A stretch of 64,000 nucleotides of DNA from Quillaja saponaria (lineage: Eukaryota > Streptophyta > Magnoliopsida > Fabales > Quillajaceae): positions 19,201,994-19,265,993 of the forward strand of contig CM055614.1 of the NCBI GenBank assembly GCA_029379385.1, in the 5' to 3' direction. Positions 52,166 to 63,921 of the stretch are shown here, piece after piece. The stretch's first letter is position 1; every line of letters starts with the position of its first letter. The translations under genes were made by a program, and so were the position numbers. The notes under the pieces were generated by a model that did no database searches, was not told the origin of the DNA, and saw only the letters and a list, made by a program, of their open reading frames with translations.

Positions 52166-52290
52166 ATCAAGTTCCAAAGGTAACGTTGGCCCAGCTTGAA
52201 AAATTATTTGCTAATTTTATTTGGAATGATGGTACCTTTTCAAGATTGCATTGGTGGTTTGGATAAGATCTGTATAGTGAAACCAAGAAA
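52166..52290 (+). mobile_element. Short remnant of a non-LTR retrotransposon (zf-RVT-like end)
   Basis: Translation of this stretch gives QVPKVTLAQLEKLFANFIWN, then SRLHWW and, in another frame, DKIC. This resembles the segment after the reverse transcriptase domain of plant LINEs (pattern F-W...IHW..WDK.C). It is too short and broken to assign further. Confidence 0.35.
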
Positions 52291-52580
52291 CTTTGTTAAT
52301 TTACCAATGACTGAAAATGTAGTGCCCTGCAAAATCAAACTTTTTCAAGATCAAGAAACCCAATTTCCAATTCCAGTTACCCTTGAAGGTGATGACAATT
52401 TATTTGAATCACTTCACGAAGAAAATGTGATGAAAAAAGTTAATCCAAATGAGTTTCTTCAATTGAAAAGCAAAAAACATGCAAAGGTAATTGTTAATAA
52501 TGATTTTATTGATGATAATGAAATTATCTTAGTTTAAAAAGAAGATGATGAGAATGAGGAAGAGTTCATTTATGACAATG
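52290..52580 (+). pseudogene. Acidic transposase-like tail fragment
   Basis: The open frame to 52537 (KPRNFVNLPMTEN ... FDQ-like acidic end) and the adjacent DDENEEEFIYDNDEN stretch after one stop recall the acidic C-termini of CACTA-type transposases. Its tail is included in both copies of the downstream tandem repeat. No catalytic motif is present, so the assignment is tentative. Confidence 0.25.
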
Positions 52581-55076
52581 ATGAGAATTAGTCATTCTTG
52601 CCTGTAAATATATAAGTATGTTAATATATGGTTTATATATTGTGAAACTCTTAATTACTACTTCTGTTATGCATTTTACAAATAACTAACATAATCATAT
52701 AACTTGTTGTTTCGAGTACAATACACAGTCATGCGTAGAGATACATATTCTTTAAATTTCATTTTCACAATAGGATTTTTAAATAGTATTTTATGTCCCA
52801 GTTATAGTTTAAATACAAAACTTTGTAAATTTGGGTTTGTGTGACAAAACAGTCAAGTACAAGTTCTTTTTTTATTTTGAGAGTACAGGCAGGATTGTGA
52901 GGATAAATAAAATGTGTAGGAAGAAATGAAAATTTGTTTGGATCAATGGTTATGATATTATGCCTAAGTTAGAGTTTCAAGACAAAAGCTTTATAAAATT
53001 GGGTTTGAGAGAAAAATAGTCAAATAAAAGTCATTTTTGGATTATAGGAGTACTCGTATGATTGTTGGGTCAAATATGACATGTAGGAATAAACAAAAAT
53101 CTATTTGGATCAACAGTTAGGATATTATGTCTAATTTAGAGTTTCAATGCAAAAGCTTTCTAAAATTAGGTTCGGGAGGCAAAACGGTCAACTACAAGTT
53201 TTATTTTGAATTCTAGGAGTACATGTATGACTATGGGAGAGAATAAGACATGTAGGAAAAAACATAAATTCATTTAGATCCACGGTTAAGATATTATAAT
53301 TGAGTTTTAAGGCAAAAGTTTTGTAAAATTGGATTTTGGGGGCAAAATAGTCAACTACGAGTTCTTTTCGGATTTCGGGAGTTCCGGCACTATTGTGGGA
53401 ACGAAAAGGATCTGTAGGAAGAAACTAAAAATCCATTTGAATCAACGGTTAAGATTTTATGCACAAGTTAGAGTTTTAAGGCATAAGTTTTGTAAATTTT
53501 GTCTTGTCCAAGTTAGAGTTTAACTTAATATGCATATTTAGCTATGTATAACTTATGAATTATTTATTTTAATTATTTTAGGTTGCATCTAGGCCTTTGC
53601 ACCTCACTCAGCAAGATGACGAGCAAGTTCAAGATGACGAAAATTTAGGATTATGAGCTGATTTTTTGATCTATGTATTCATTCATTTATTGTAAACATT
53701 TTTATGATGATTTTTGTCAAATATTTTTTTATTTATATAAAATTTTGAATTTAAATATAAAATATGTTTTTATATAGATATTTATATGTATTCATTTATT
53801 GTAAACATGCAAAGGTAATTGTTAATAATGATTTTATTGATGATAATGAAATTATCTTAGTTTAAAAAGAAGATGATGAGGATGAGGAAGAGTTCATTTA
53901 TGACAATGATGAGAATTAGTCATTCTTGCCTGTAAATATACAAGTATGTTAATATATAGTTTATATATTGTGAAACTGTTAATTACTACTTCTGTTATGC
54001 ATTTTACAAATAACTAATATAATCATATAACTTGTTGTTTCGGGTACAATACACAGTCATGCGTAGAGATACATATTCTTTAAATTTCATTTTCACAATA
54101 GGATTTTTAAATAGTATTTTATGCCCCAGTTATAGTTTAAATACAAAACTTTGTAAATTTGGGTTTGTGCGACAAAACGGTCAAGTACAAGTCATTTTTT
54201 GATTTTGAGAGTATAGGCAGGATTGTGAGGATAAATAAAATGTGTAGGAAGAAATGAAAATTTGTTTGGATCAATGGTTATGATATTATGCCTAAGTTAG
54301 AGTTTCAAGGCAAAAGTTTTATAAAATTGGGTTTGAGAGAAAAATGGTCAAATAAAAGTCATTTTTGGATTATAGGAGTACCCGTATGATTGTTCGGTCA
54401 GGAATAAACAAAAATCTATTTGGATCAACAGTTAGGATATTATGTCTAATTTAGAGTTTCAATGCAAAAGCTTTCTAAAATTAGGTTCGGGAGGCAAAAC
54501 GATCAACTACAAGTTTTATTTTGAATTCCAGGAGTACATGTATGACTGTGGGAGAGAATAAGACATGTAGGAAGAAACATAAATTCATTGATCAACGGTT
54601 AAGATATTATAATTGAGTTTTAAGGCAAAAGTTTTGTAAAATTGGATTTTGGGGGCAAAATAGTCAACTATGAGTTCTTTTCGGATTTCGGGAATTCCGG
54701 CACTATCATGGGAACAAAAAGGATTTGTAGGAAGAAACTAAAAATTCATTTGAATCAACGGTTAAGATTTTATGCACAAGTTAGAGTTTTAAGGCATAAG
54801 TTTTGTAAATTTTGTCTTGTCCAAGTTAGTGTTTAACTTAATATGCATATTTAGCTATGTATAACTTATGAATTATTTATTTTAATTATTTTAGGTTGCA
54901 TCTGGGCTTTTACACCTCAATCAGCAAGATGACGAAAATTTAGAATTATGAGCTGATTTTTTGATCTATGTATTCATTCATTTATTGTAAACATTTTTAT
55001 GATGATTTTTGTCAAATATTTATTGTGTAAAATTTTGAATTTAAATATAAAATATGTTTTTATAAAGATATTTATA
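52478..55076 (+). repeat. Tandem duplication of about 1.33 kb, two copies, each with inner units of about 167 bp
   Basis: Copy 1 is 52478-53805 and copy 2 is 53806 to about 55076; both open with CATGCAAAGGTAATTGTTAA and share nearly all sequence. Inside copy 1, a unit starting at TAGTTT/GAGTTT recurs at 52805, 52972, 53139, 53302 and 53471 (spacing 167, 167, 163, 169). Each carries AAAAGNTTTNTAAAATTGG, GTCAANTA, GGAGTAC, TAGGAA and GGATCAANGGTTA. Copy 2 repeats the pattern with a few small deletions. The inner units diverge more than the outer copies, so they are older. Confidence 0.9.
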
Positions 55077-55625
55077 GTTATAATTTTTACCATTTGTGTT
55101 AGTCATGTGATGATAAATTGCATTTGCATTTTACAAACATAGATAACAAATAAATAAATAAATAAAATACTATTGCTTTTGTTCTTTAATTATACATGTC
55201 TTCTAGATATAGACGCAAAACACCACAGTCATTGGCATCTGATTTTTCTGTGTCTGCATTGCAGAAGCAATAGTATAGGTGTCTGGACAACAGATCGATT
55301 CTGATACATGGCCAAATATTATTGGCGGGTACATGTTGCGTCTACAAAGACAAGCTCCACTAAGTTCTATATTTGCTTAGGAGTAGATAATGATATTTGA
55401 GTCTAGAGTTACTGCGTTTAGACACAAACACATAATTATTGGCGATTATTATAGACCAAAAAAACAAATGCAGGAAAGTTTTACAACTGCTCAGGTGCAA
55501 TAGTACTATCTGACTTTAGAATTATCTGTATTTGGACTCAAACGCAAATGATTATCGTCTACGTCTAGAATATAACTTTCTACATCTGCTATTGACAAAC
55601 GCAACTAAAGTCATTTCTTGTAATG
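55077..55625. mobile_element. Possible right end of a CACTA-type transposon
   Basis: 55200-55625 has short scattered sub-repeats such as GTCATTGGCATCTG, ATTATTGGCG and CGCAAATGATTATCG, of the kind found near CACTA ends. It closes with TTTCTTGTAATG at 55614-55625, one mismatch from the usual TTTCTTGTAGTG terminus. No left terminus was found, so the element is truncated or the match is chance. Confidence 0.35.
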
Positions 55626-56154
55626 TAAAAAATTTGCGCTTATACCAAATGCCTTTATGTATTAGTCAAAAAAACACATTACCCTATTAGGTACCGTGTC
55701 CACCTAACCTCCTCTTATGATATTGGGCTTACCCACGTAAAAATGAACCTCTCCCCCAATCAAAGTAAGTCATCTCTCCCTAAACTCTCCTACCTCTCTA
55801 CAATATATGTTCCTCTAAAATTCTTTCTTTCTCAACCCACGGGAACAGAAACTAGTTACACCACCTCCACAAATAATATAACCAGCCACATCCTGATTAG
55901 TTATAATACAAATAGGGGCTTTCAGCAATTGAGAGGAGAACTTTATATATCTTCTTGTTGAGGGAGAGAGAGAATAATTGTCTGGGTGAGATATTCAGCT
56001 TTTGCAAGGAGTAAGTCGTTTACCTGTTTAGCCGAGCCAGTTAGCCATCTAATATAACATTTAATCTTATGTGGCAATTTTAATGACATGGCATAGTTTA
56101 ACTGATCAAATATCATTCCACCTGGTAGGCAGCCTATAATCACTTCTAAGTAAG

Positions 56155-56254
56155 AATACAACAGTTATGAACATAACGTCAATGCTGCAATATATAACTG
56201 AATACAACAGTTATGAACATAACGTCAATGCTGCAATATATAACTGAATACAAC
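56155..56254. repeat. 46-bp exact tandem duplication plus partial third copy
   Basis: The unit AATACAACAGTTATGAACAT... starts at 56155 and 56201, identical over 46 bp, and 8 bases of a third copy start at 56247. It lies in the 3' flank of the P450 gene. It has no spacer structure. Confidence 0.95.
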
Positions 56255-56378
56255 TTCATGAATTTTGTTCTTCAATACAAAAGTTATGAACTAAAGTAGT
56301 TAACACTTAATTAATTACATTATTATGAGCAATCCAAATCCAATCAACAAACAACAAACAACGATCAACATCAACTCC

Positions 56379-56384
56379 TTTATT
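56379..56384 (-). terminator. Candidate poly(A) signal of CYP86B1
   Basis: AATAAA on the minus strand lies about 170 bases past the stop codon, a normal 3' UTR length. Plant signals are loose, so this is only a candidate. Confidence 0.3.
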
Positions 56385-56554
56385 AAGATGCAGCTTCCTA
56401 AATATAAACAAATACAACTCTTTTTCCTATTCTCCATTATCAATCTTTGTTCCACAATACCATATGTAATTAATTAATATAGAAAATAGGAAATAAAGCA
56501 AAAAAAAAAAAAAAAAATACTAACACATGGTGTCCTTGACATAAACATTTTAAT

Positions 56555-58901
56555 TTAACTAATCTTCATGTACTTCATAATCTCGGTCTCATGACGCCGG
56601 TAAAGATTAACCTTCAAACCATGCTTCATGTACATAGTCAATGCAAGCTTTGGCACCACCGGATGATCTTCAACCACCTTCACACGGTAGCGATATATGA
56701 TACTGGCCGCCACGAATTTCATTTGGTAATAGGCAAAATCTTTACCTAAACAAAGACGAGGACCGCCATTGAAGGCAGTGAATTTGTAAGCAGATTCACT
56801 CATGAAACGGCCATCTCTTAACCATCTTTCTGGCTTAAAGTCCTTGCAGTCTTCTCCCCAAATGGCTTCCATTCGTCCCATTGCATAAATTGCATATATC
56901 ACTTTTGTTCCTTTCTTTAGAACTGTTCCATCTGGAAATATGTCATCTTCAATCACCTAAAATTAAGTCAAAATTAAAAACTTAATCCAATACTAGTCAA
57001 AATTTGTATGCAGATTCATTCATGAAGCAATGCCCATTATTGGCTGTTCAACTATTATTGTAATCAACAAACCTTGTAGTTTGTATCCTTGTCAGACACA
57101 TTAAGTTCAACTATTCCAACGAAATTTGAACTTTGTCTTTCTCTAGCTAGTTGTAAGTAGCAACTACCAAGTTAACTTTCAGGTATATTTTTTAAATAAA
57201 CCTCTGCCATTTTATATAGTATTATATTATATTAGGCTTCCAGTAGAATTTGTAGTTTACCTGAATTTATGTACTCTCAATATAATTAACTGTAGCTCTA
57301 GTCAAAGAAAATCTGCTCAACTTTTTTTCTTTTATCTAAATTCGTTTCTATGTACACTAATTAGAAGTTCTAAAATATTATGAACTTTTGTAAGTTAAAC
57401 AGAATAAGTATATATAAAGGGTTTTTTGTGTTCTACAAGTATTTGTGTGAGACATTGAAATAGGGACAAGAAAAACAATCAAAGGAAGGCATGGACTCTT
57501 GTATAAGCTGGCATATTAAAACGAAATTTGAATTGATCATAAACAAACTGAAGATTAGAATATTAGTAAATCAATAAGGAAATTAATAGATAAAGAGTAA
57601 GAATATTAGAATTCTAGTATTACCTCCTTATGATCCACAGGTACAGAAGGATACAACCTTAGAGCCTCTGATAGAGCAGCCTGCAAATACTCCATCTTCT
57701 TGATCTCCTCAGGTTTAAATATCAAACAGCTCTCAATTTCACCCTTTCTCTTAATCACCTGTTCTTCCCTTTGCCCCACTACCTTGCAAATTTCCTCTAA
57801 AATTCTCTCCTCCACCACCGGATTCCGATCAAGCAGCCAGAAAAACCAACTCAATGCCACAGAAGAAGTGTCTCTACCAGCCAATATAAAGTTCACACAT
57901 ATATCTCTCAAGAACTTGTCCGAAAACGGCTGTCCATTGTCATCCTTCAACCTCATAAACACTGTCAACAAATCCGACCTCTTCTTAGTCTTCTGATCAT
58001 CATCACAATGCAAAGAAAGTTCCTTCTTCCTTGTCCTAATCACGTTGTCCGCGAACTCATCCACTCCTTTTATTGAAATTGTTAGCTTTCTTTCCATTCC
58101 CAAGTTCATAAACCTCATGGCCTTCCATACACAAGTGGGTGTAACGAAACGTAACACCGTGGCTTCAGTTGCATCCTCAAATGCTTTAGCAAATGGAATT
58201 TCAGGTAAATCAGGACTTAAACACCCGGGATCAACACCAAAAGCTATCATACACACATTATCAAAAGTAAGCCTTAATAAAATATCTTGGAGGTCTATGG
58301 GACTTGATTTATTAATTGCTTCTTCCAACACGAGTAAGAGCCTTCCATGGACAAGCTCAAGTAAAGATTCAGTTGTTAACTGCCGGAATTTTGTGGAGTG
58401 AAACTCAATACTTGCTGTCTTCCTTTGTCTTTGCCATGTCTCATCATCCACGCTAAAAATACCATCGCCGAGTAAGTCACGAACTGTGTCATGGAAGTAG
58501 TGACCTTTGGGGAAATTTGGAAAATTGGTTTTGAGAATATACTCGAGGTTGCGAGGATCAGAAGTGATAACGCAATTGAGACTACTTAAACAAGGGCCTT
58601 TGAACCTAAATGTCCCGTTTTGATGTAGAAGAACATTGGTGAGCCATTCGTACAAGTTGCTCGGGAGGCCGTTTAGTAACAAAGAAGGTAACATACCAAG
58701 ACCAGGCCAAACGGGGAGGCCATGACGCTTCTTTTGAGTTAAAGAATGAATGGCTATGAAAACTGTTATTGCTATGAAAATCTCTAGGATTTGGATTTCT
58801 TGCAAGATATAGAGCCTTTTGGCCGGAGAATGGTTTCCAGTGGCAGCATTAAGATCATCGGAGGAGAAGATAGAGGCAGGATTATTGCTAGTGTTGATCA
58901 T
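56555..58901 (-). CDS. CYP86B1: Cytochrome P450 CYP86B1-like very-long-chain fatty acid omega-hydroxylase
   Basis: Oxidises the terminal carbon of C22-C24 fatty acids for suberin polyester, with heme and NADPH-P450 reductase at the ER. Two exons, 58901-57624 and 56956-56555, give 559 residues with no frameshift. The N-terminal anchor LEIFIAITVFIAIHSL (about 39-54) is followed by the GLPVWPGLGMLPSL hinge. I-helix oxygen-binding AGRDTSS is at 341-347, ExxR (E412, R415), PERW in the meander, and heme loop FNGGPRLCLG with Cys 495. The C-terminus KLALTMYMKHGLKVNL is typical of CYP86. The single intron falls after VPVDHKE, at the same place as in the Arabidopsis family member. Long identical stretches, such as GDGIF...DDETWQRQRKTASIEFHS, support CYP86B1 over CYP86A. 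Expression would be expected in root endodermis, seed coat or periderm. Confidence 0.95.
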
Positions 58902-58970
58902 GGTGTTCGAATGATGATAGGTTTAGTTTGGAGGTTTAACATTTACTAGTAGTGGTGTGATATTCATGTG

Positions 58971-58980
58971 TGTTTATATG
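58971..58980 (-). promoter_or_regulatory. TATA box of CYP86B1
   Basis: CATATAAACA on the minus strand lies about 70 bases upstream of the start codon, implying a short leader of roughly 40 bases. Confidence 0.55.
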
Positions 58981-60465
58981 GGGTGTTGTTTGTATTTCTT
59001 GGAGTGCTTGTTTTTCACCCAAACGGATTGATTTGGTGAGCAGAAAGCATGCATGTGGCAAATGGGTGCTTTTAATGTGACTAACAAACTTTTCCAAATT
59101 TTTTTCCTTTCTTGAGGTAGGGGTTTTGGGAAGTGATTTTGCCACTTTGGGAATTAATGTTTGAATTAAAAAATTAAGGAGAAATGTGGGTGTGTTATGG
59201 TTTGAGAGTGTCAAAAACGAGTGAAGAAAATAGGCCTTGAAAGCTTTTGTAAGAGTGTATGTTATGTGTGGAGTGGAAGATAAGAAGTGGGTGGTAATGG
59301 TTAACCTAAGTGCCATTATTTCCATTGTTTTGATTTCTTAAGTTTTGCAAAGTACTAAATGATCATTGTTATCTATGTTACTACCACTTCACAAAATTGT
59401 AAATAAGACACGTAGAAGAAAATTGGTGGGTTTAAGACCCACCTCTTTCTTTTTCCTACTTCATGCAAAAACAGGTGGCAAAAGAAAATTTGGGTGAGTT
59501 CAAAAATTCACCCTTTAATCACATCAATCCAAATGTATTATTTTTCAAAATACAACGTTTTCTGCCACTCACCTAATTTATTTGTTTGTTTAATAATTCA
59601 AATCCGTTAGGACGGAACATGTGTAGGTGCTCAAACAATTGATTTGAGGCTCTAAAATGGTTTAGGAGTTTAGGACCCAGAATTAAAAATAAAATATATA
59701 TTTTTTAAATTAAATTGGTAAAGTCAAACCAATAACTTTAAGAAAAAGGACTCCTAGGAGACATCCCATTTCCAATGGTTAGATATTTAATTCAATTGAA
59801 AAAAATTCATATTTGAACTCATCGTATACAGTGATAGGTGCGATTAAAAAAAAAGAAAAAAAAGAAGAAGGGAAGTAACTTTAAATTGTGTTTGTGAAGA
59901 TGTATGCCTTCGAATAAACAAAATGAACAATATATATATATATATGACTGTGAAAATAAAGTTATGCGTAGAGAAAGAGTTATTTCACATTGCTTCATCC
60001 CTAGATGCAAACCAGGTCTTATTTGTCCAGCACTGACATATATATATGTGTGTGGATAAAGATAATAAAGTGGATCTTTGTTTAGAAATAATCATAGAAA
60101 ATATAATCAATGCAGCACTAGTATTTGAAGTATGAACTAGAACATGTACATAAGATGACAATACCAACTTTTATCAAACACAGAAAAGTTATCAACTTCA
60201 AACAAATAATTTAAAATGGTAAAGTTATATTCTTTTCCTATTGTAAGATTGTTGGTTCCTTAGGCAAGTATTGTTGATTCCTTAGGCAAGTTTTTATCAA
60301 AACACACAAATAATAAGTGGCTACTTATAGTGGCTGATAATATAGGATTATACCAATCTAATAATTTTTGTTTTACTTTTTTTACTATGTTTTTATGGCA
60401 TAGATAAAATATGGTTGAGCAAGAAAAATGTAAGGTTTTCAAGGTTTATGTATGTTGTCTCTACA
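58981..60465. other. Upstream region of CYP86B1 and intergenic DNA
   Basis: The first 400-500 bases should be promoter. A 129-codon open frame here (59325-58936, minus) has no homology I recognise and overlaps the TATA box, so I do not call it. Further right are a (TA)n tract at 59930-59945 and a 22-bp near-duplication (GTTCCTTAGGCAAG / GATTCCTTAGGCAAG) at 60253-60292. Confidence 0.5.
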
Positions 60466-60467
60466 AT

Positions 60468-60600
60468 GCCCTCCGTAGCCTAAAAGGTATCACCTTGCCT
60501 TGGCCCTTTTGATGGGAGGTTAAGGGTTGAAATCTATGGTTGGGATTCAGGTTTGGACAGAAAGAGAAGGAAAAAGAAATAGAAAAAGAAAAAATTAACA
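60468..60600 (+). mobile_element. tRNA-derived SINE-like element
   Basis: A-box-like GTAGCCTAAAAGGTATC at 60475-60491 and B-box-like GGGTTGAAATC at 60524-60534 are spaced about 33 bp apart. The CACCTTGCC and TTGATGGGAGGTTAAGGG phrases are those of plant tRNA-derived SINEs. An A-rich GAAAAAG tail follows to about 60600. Confidence 0.5.
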
Positions 60601-61040
60601 CCAAATCTTTGTTCTACAATACCATATATTGAAATCAAGGTTTTTTCTCGTGGTCTTTGTAGTTATATATTTCCCTTGAAAATTGATGAACTGATGGACT
60701 CTGTGCATGGTTATCACATCATTGTAGATTTGTTTTGTGGAAAAGAAAAAATTAACACCCGCTCTACTTGCTGACATTGACGAAAGCCAGATCCCCGTTA
60801 TGATGGAGGCAAGTTGCCATTAGTTCCCATCCAAAATTGTTGATCGACATGATTGAGAAGCATTTCCTTTCCTTCTGTAACTTGGGCAGATAAGCATATG
60901 TTGTAATGTTATGCAAATCTCTGATATTTTTGACCATCTTCTACTTCCCGTGGCATATAGAAATGTTCGTCCAATATACATGACAATCTACTATTTCATA
61001 ATAATAAAATAGTCTGTCACAGGAGAAACAGTTATCTTAT

Positions 61041-63647
61041 TCAATCTTCCAGCTCCTCTTTCAAGTCTTGGCAGGTTTCTAAGTTGGAAATATTTGCAAT
61101 GCCTGCAAAATTAAGAGATGCCGAGTTATTATGTAAACGATAAGGCACGCCCATGCTTCTAAGCAAGCTACACCTCTCAGCCTGGAAACAAATCATCTTA
61201 TCAGTATCATACTACTTCCTGCTAAACCGAATACAATTGAAGAAAAAAATATATATATATGGTAGCTTGAGAACTGGAGAAGCTGTCAGTGGGTACCTGT
61301 AGATTGTAAGGTGCTGGTCCCCTGTTGATGTCAAGAACAGGATACAACAATTTTTACAAATTAGGATATGAAATGTTCAGACTTAAATAATTTATGAAAA
61401 AAAATTATTATCTATATGAAAATTATAAATAGTTTAAATTAATACAGTAAGAGCACAAATAATGACACTTAACATAAATGAGTTTGAAGCTTATACTCAT
61501 TATTGTTACAACTCTTGGTTCTCAAAACTTTTGCTATTGTATTGTTCCAGCAAAGTGCTACAATGACAAAACAGTGGCTAAATCTGAAAATTGCGTTCAC
61601 CAAAGGAACACAAAACAGTTCTTACAAAACATACTAACTTTTATAATAACTGTCGTAAATAATTACAATTTACAAAGTATTGGTAATACATATTTATCAA
61701 GTATTGATATCCAAAGTGAGATGGCCACCAATCATTCTTGCACTACCATACACATGACGGAGATGCAAGTTTGAGGTATAAACTTCATTATTAGCCACAT
61801 AGCCTGTGTAGCGATCCCTACATGCTGCAAACTCTGCATGCATTGTGGAGGACGTAAGAGACTATTTAACACTTTACATGAATTAGCCCCATTAGCCGTC
61901 ACCGATATATAACTTGTTATGAGCTTCCTATCTTCCAGACACCCAGCAGAATCTGAGTCAGAATAGCCAAAAACATTAAGGTTATGCAATTTTCTATAAA
62001 CAAAATTAAACATCGTTAGTCTCCATTAAATATATCATAACCTTTATTGTTGTTCCATCTATAGATTTGACAAATATCTGCCAAGCCTACTTCAAACATG
62101 AGGAATACCAAGTCTAATGCCAACTTGGGAATGCATTAACTTTCTACAACACTATCATACGGATATTTGTCTCTGACTGTCTCTCAATTTGATTTCCAAG
62201 AAAAACCTTTCCAGACCTTTTGGTAAAGAGGTGGGACAGGACTACGACTTGGCACACAAACTCCACATAATATAATACATAGCAGTTCCAGAAAAAAAAA
62301 AAAAAAAAAAAAAAATTGAAAATATTAGAAGATTTCAGTGGTTAACCGTTAAACGTACAATTGTTTAATTGTTCCTTTCTTCTTTCAGCATTGGTGAGGC
62401 GGAGACATTGGCAAACATGATTGCATTTAGAATTTTGTTAGATGCACTACTCATTCAGGATAATTTGTTAGACTTGTAAGTTGGCCCATACTAATTTAAT
62501 ATAAAATCAAAGTTAAAATCTCAATAACAAATTATAACTAGAAAGTATGGGCTCAAGGATCATATATTCGTGACTCGTAATTGGCCTAATGTAACAGCCA
62601 AGCATCCGTTACTCATTTGCTCTACTGCTACATGGCATGCCAATGTTTGTATCTGTATGCACCCCAAAAGTAGAGCACCATTTTTCTTTCAATTGAAAAA
62701 CAAACAGTATGCATGAACATTTTCCTTCTTTGACTGGATACTGTTCATGACCATGTAAAAGAATGTCATAGCCTATTATGCTCAGAAGTCTTACCATGTC
62801 CTTGCCTTCCCAATTTTGCCAAAGTCAATTAGGAAACCTATCAGGGAAATAGGCACACATCCTGTGTTAGTTAAGGTTTTCACTGACTTTCTGTTGCTCT
62901 AGTTTTTCAATCAAGGCCATTTTTTCATCACCAGGAAGAGAATTGAATATGAAAACAGATTTGTCACCAATGTCATCCTATAAAGTAAACAAGAGTCTCT
63001 TGTCAGGAAATAGAGTTGGGCACTACTACTAAAAATTGATGAAAAAATCTAGGAGCATCAAAAATAGAAAAGGTTTACCTTAAGGGGCTGAGTAAACTTC
63101 CTTCCAGCAAATATCACAAAAAGGACCATCCATGAAGCCAGTAGATCAAGTTTAACTTCATCACCCATCAAACCAGTCTGCAAATATTGAGTGAAATTTA
63201 TCAATGTCTAAAAACAAGATACAAATGGTAGAAGCAACAAACCACAATTGATAGGTCAAACAAATTATTGAGATTATTGGAACTTGTAGAAGTTGAAAGA
63301 GAAGATGATTTTATCTAACCAAAAGGAAAGAGTGAACAAGATAAATAATCTGTATCTTGTTTCCAGGTGCAAATAAGGTAATTCATATAGGAGAGCCAAT
63401 CTCCAGAAAACAGCTAAGGAGATTCAAATAATATTTAGCAAGAGATATAGTAGAAGATAAAGATATAACTATATGGAAATATGAAGGACTAAAGAGAACC
63501 CATGTGCTGAATCTTATTTGGTTTCTGATTTAAAATTGGTGAACCCCTATCTAAAGCAATTCAGATTTTTTTTCTAAATAAATATGTTAAATAATCCCTT
63601 TTATCATACCAGTGCACCATTATAAGGATTCCCCATAAAAAAATAAT

Positions 63648-63682
<35 letters not shown>

Positions 63683-63921
63683 CATATTGAGTCAAATCCT
63701 ATCACCAGATTTAAGTACAATCATAAAAGAAACTAAATCCAATATTTGAGCCATGGTAGTGCACAGCTATTTGCCAGGTTGCATTACGAGCACAAGTGAT
63801 AATCACATGCTAAAGGAAGGAATTACTGAACAGGTTACAAGTTGTAATACCAGATGCCCAAGAAGAATGATAGGGATAATGAACGTGAGAACTCCAGCTT
63901 CCAGCTTACCATAGCATAGGC
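61041..63921 (-). CDS. Unrecognised membrane protein, last four exons (5' end beyond the window)
   Basis: I do not recognise this gene. Four exons join in phase: 63921-63851, 63177-63079, 62977-62888, 61181-61041. Each has good AG/GT borders (GTATTA, GTAAAC, GTCAGT donors), and 132 residues are visible. They encode two hydrophobic segments (VLTFIIPIILLGHL and LLASWMVLFVIFAGRKF) separated by TGLMGDEVKLD, then a soluble tail (DKSVFIFNSLPGDEKMALIE, AERCSLLRSMGVPYRL) ending KEELED. An alternative ends exon 3 at a stop (62867) instead of using its donor. The tail exon joins phase 0 to phase 0 and reads as one amphipathic stretch, so I prefer splicing. A chloroplast membrane protein is possible but not shown. 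The 1.7-kb last intron carries a copia fragment. About 250 bp below the stop is probably 3' UTR. Confidence 0.6.
61732..62013 (-). mobile_element. Ty1/copia RNase H fragment inside an intron
   Basis: The open frame includes LHNLNVFGYSDSDSAGC, LEDRKLITSYISV and ANGANSCKV, the copia RNase H block with its first catalytic Asp. The STTEAEY motif is lost. Only about 280 bp is readable, and no LTR is recognisable nearby. It has the same orientation as the host gene. Confidence 0.8.
62288..62315 (+). repeat. Poly(A) tract
   Basis: About 27 A in the same intron, between the copia fragment and an exon-like segment on the plus strand. It may mark the end of a retroposed insertion. Confidence 0.85.
62389..62475 (+). 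other. Exon-like segment opposite to the host gene
   Basis: A pyrimidine tract and CAG (TTCTTTCTTCTTTCAG-like) precede 87 bases with an open frame (IGEAETLANMIAFRILLDAL and onward), followed by GTAAG. It is symmetric in phase. It lies antisense within an intron of the right-edge gene. It could be a captured exon or chance. Confidence 0.25.
63651..63680 (+). repeat. Poly(A) tract in an intron
   Basis: About 29 A within the first visible intron of the right-edge gene, after AATAATAATT. No retroposed body can be identified. Confidence 0.85.

Noticed and set aside
52978..53530. Short coding gene (open frame near 53329, repeated near 54642)
   Set aside because: Both lie in equivalent positions of the tandem repeat; the inner non-coding repeat units explain the open stretch.
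56155..56254. CRISPR-like repeat
   Set aside because: The copies are directly adjacent without unique spacers, and this is plant DNA. It is a simple tandem duplication.
58936..59325. 129-codon minus-strand open frame upstream of CYP86B1
   Set aside because: It overlaps the P450 TATA box and has promoter-like composition; its Thr/His/Leu-rich translation resembles no family.
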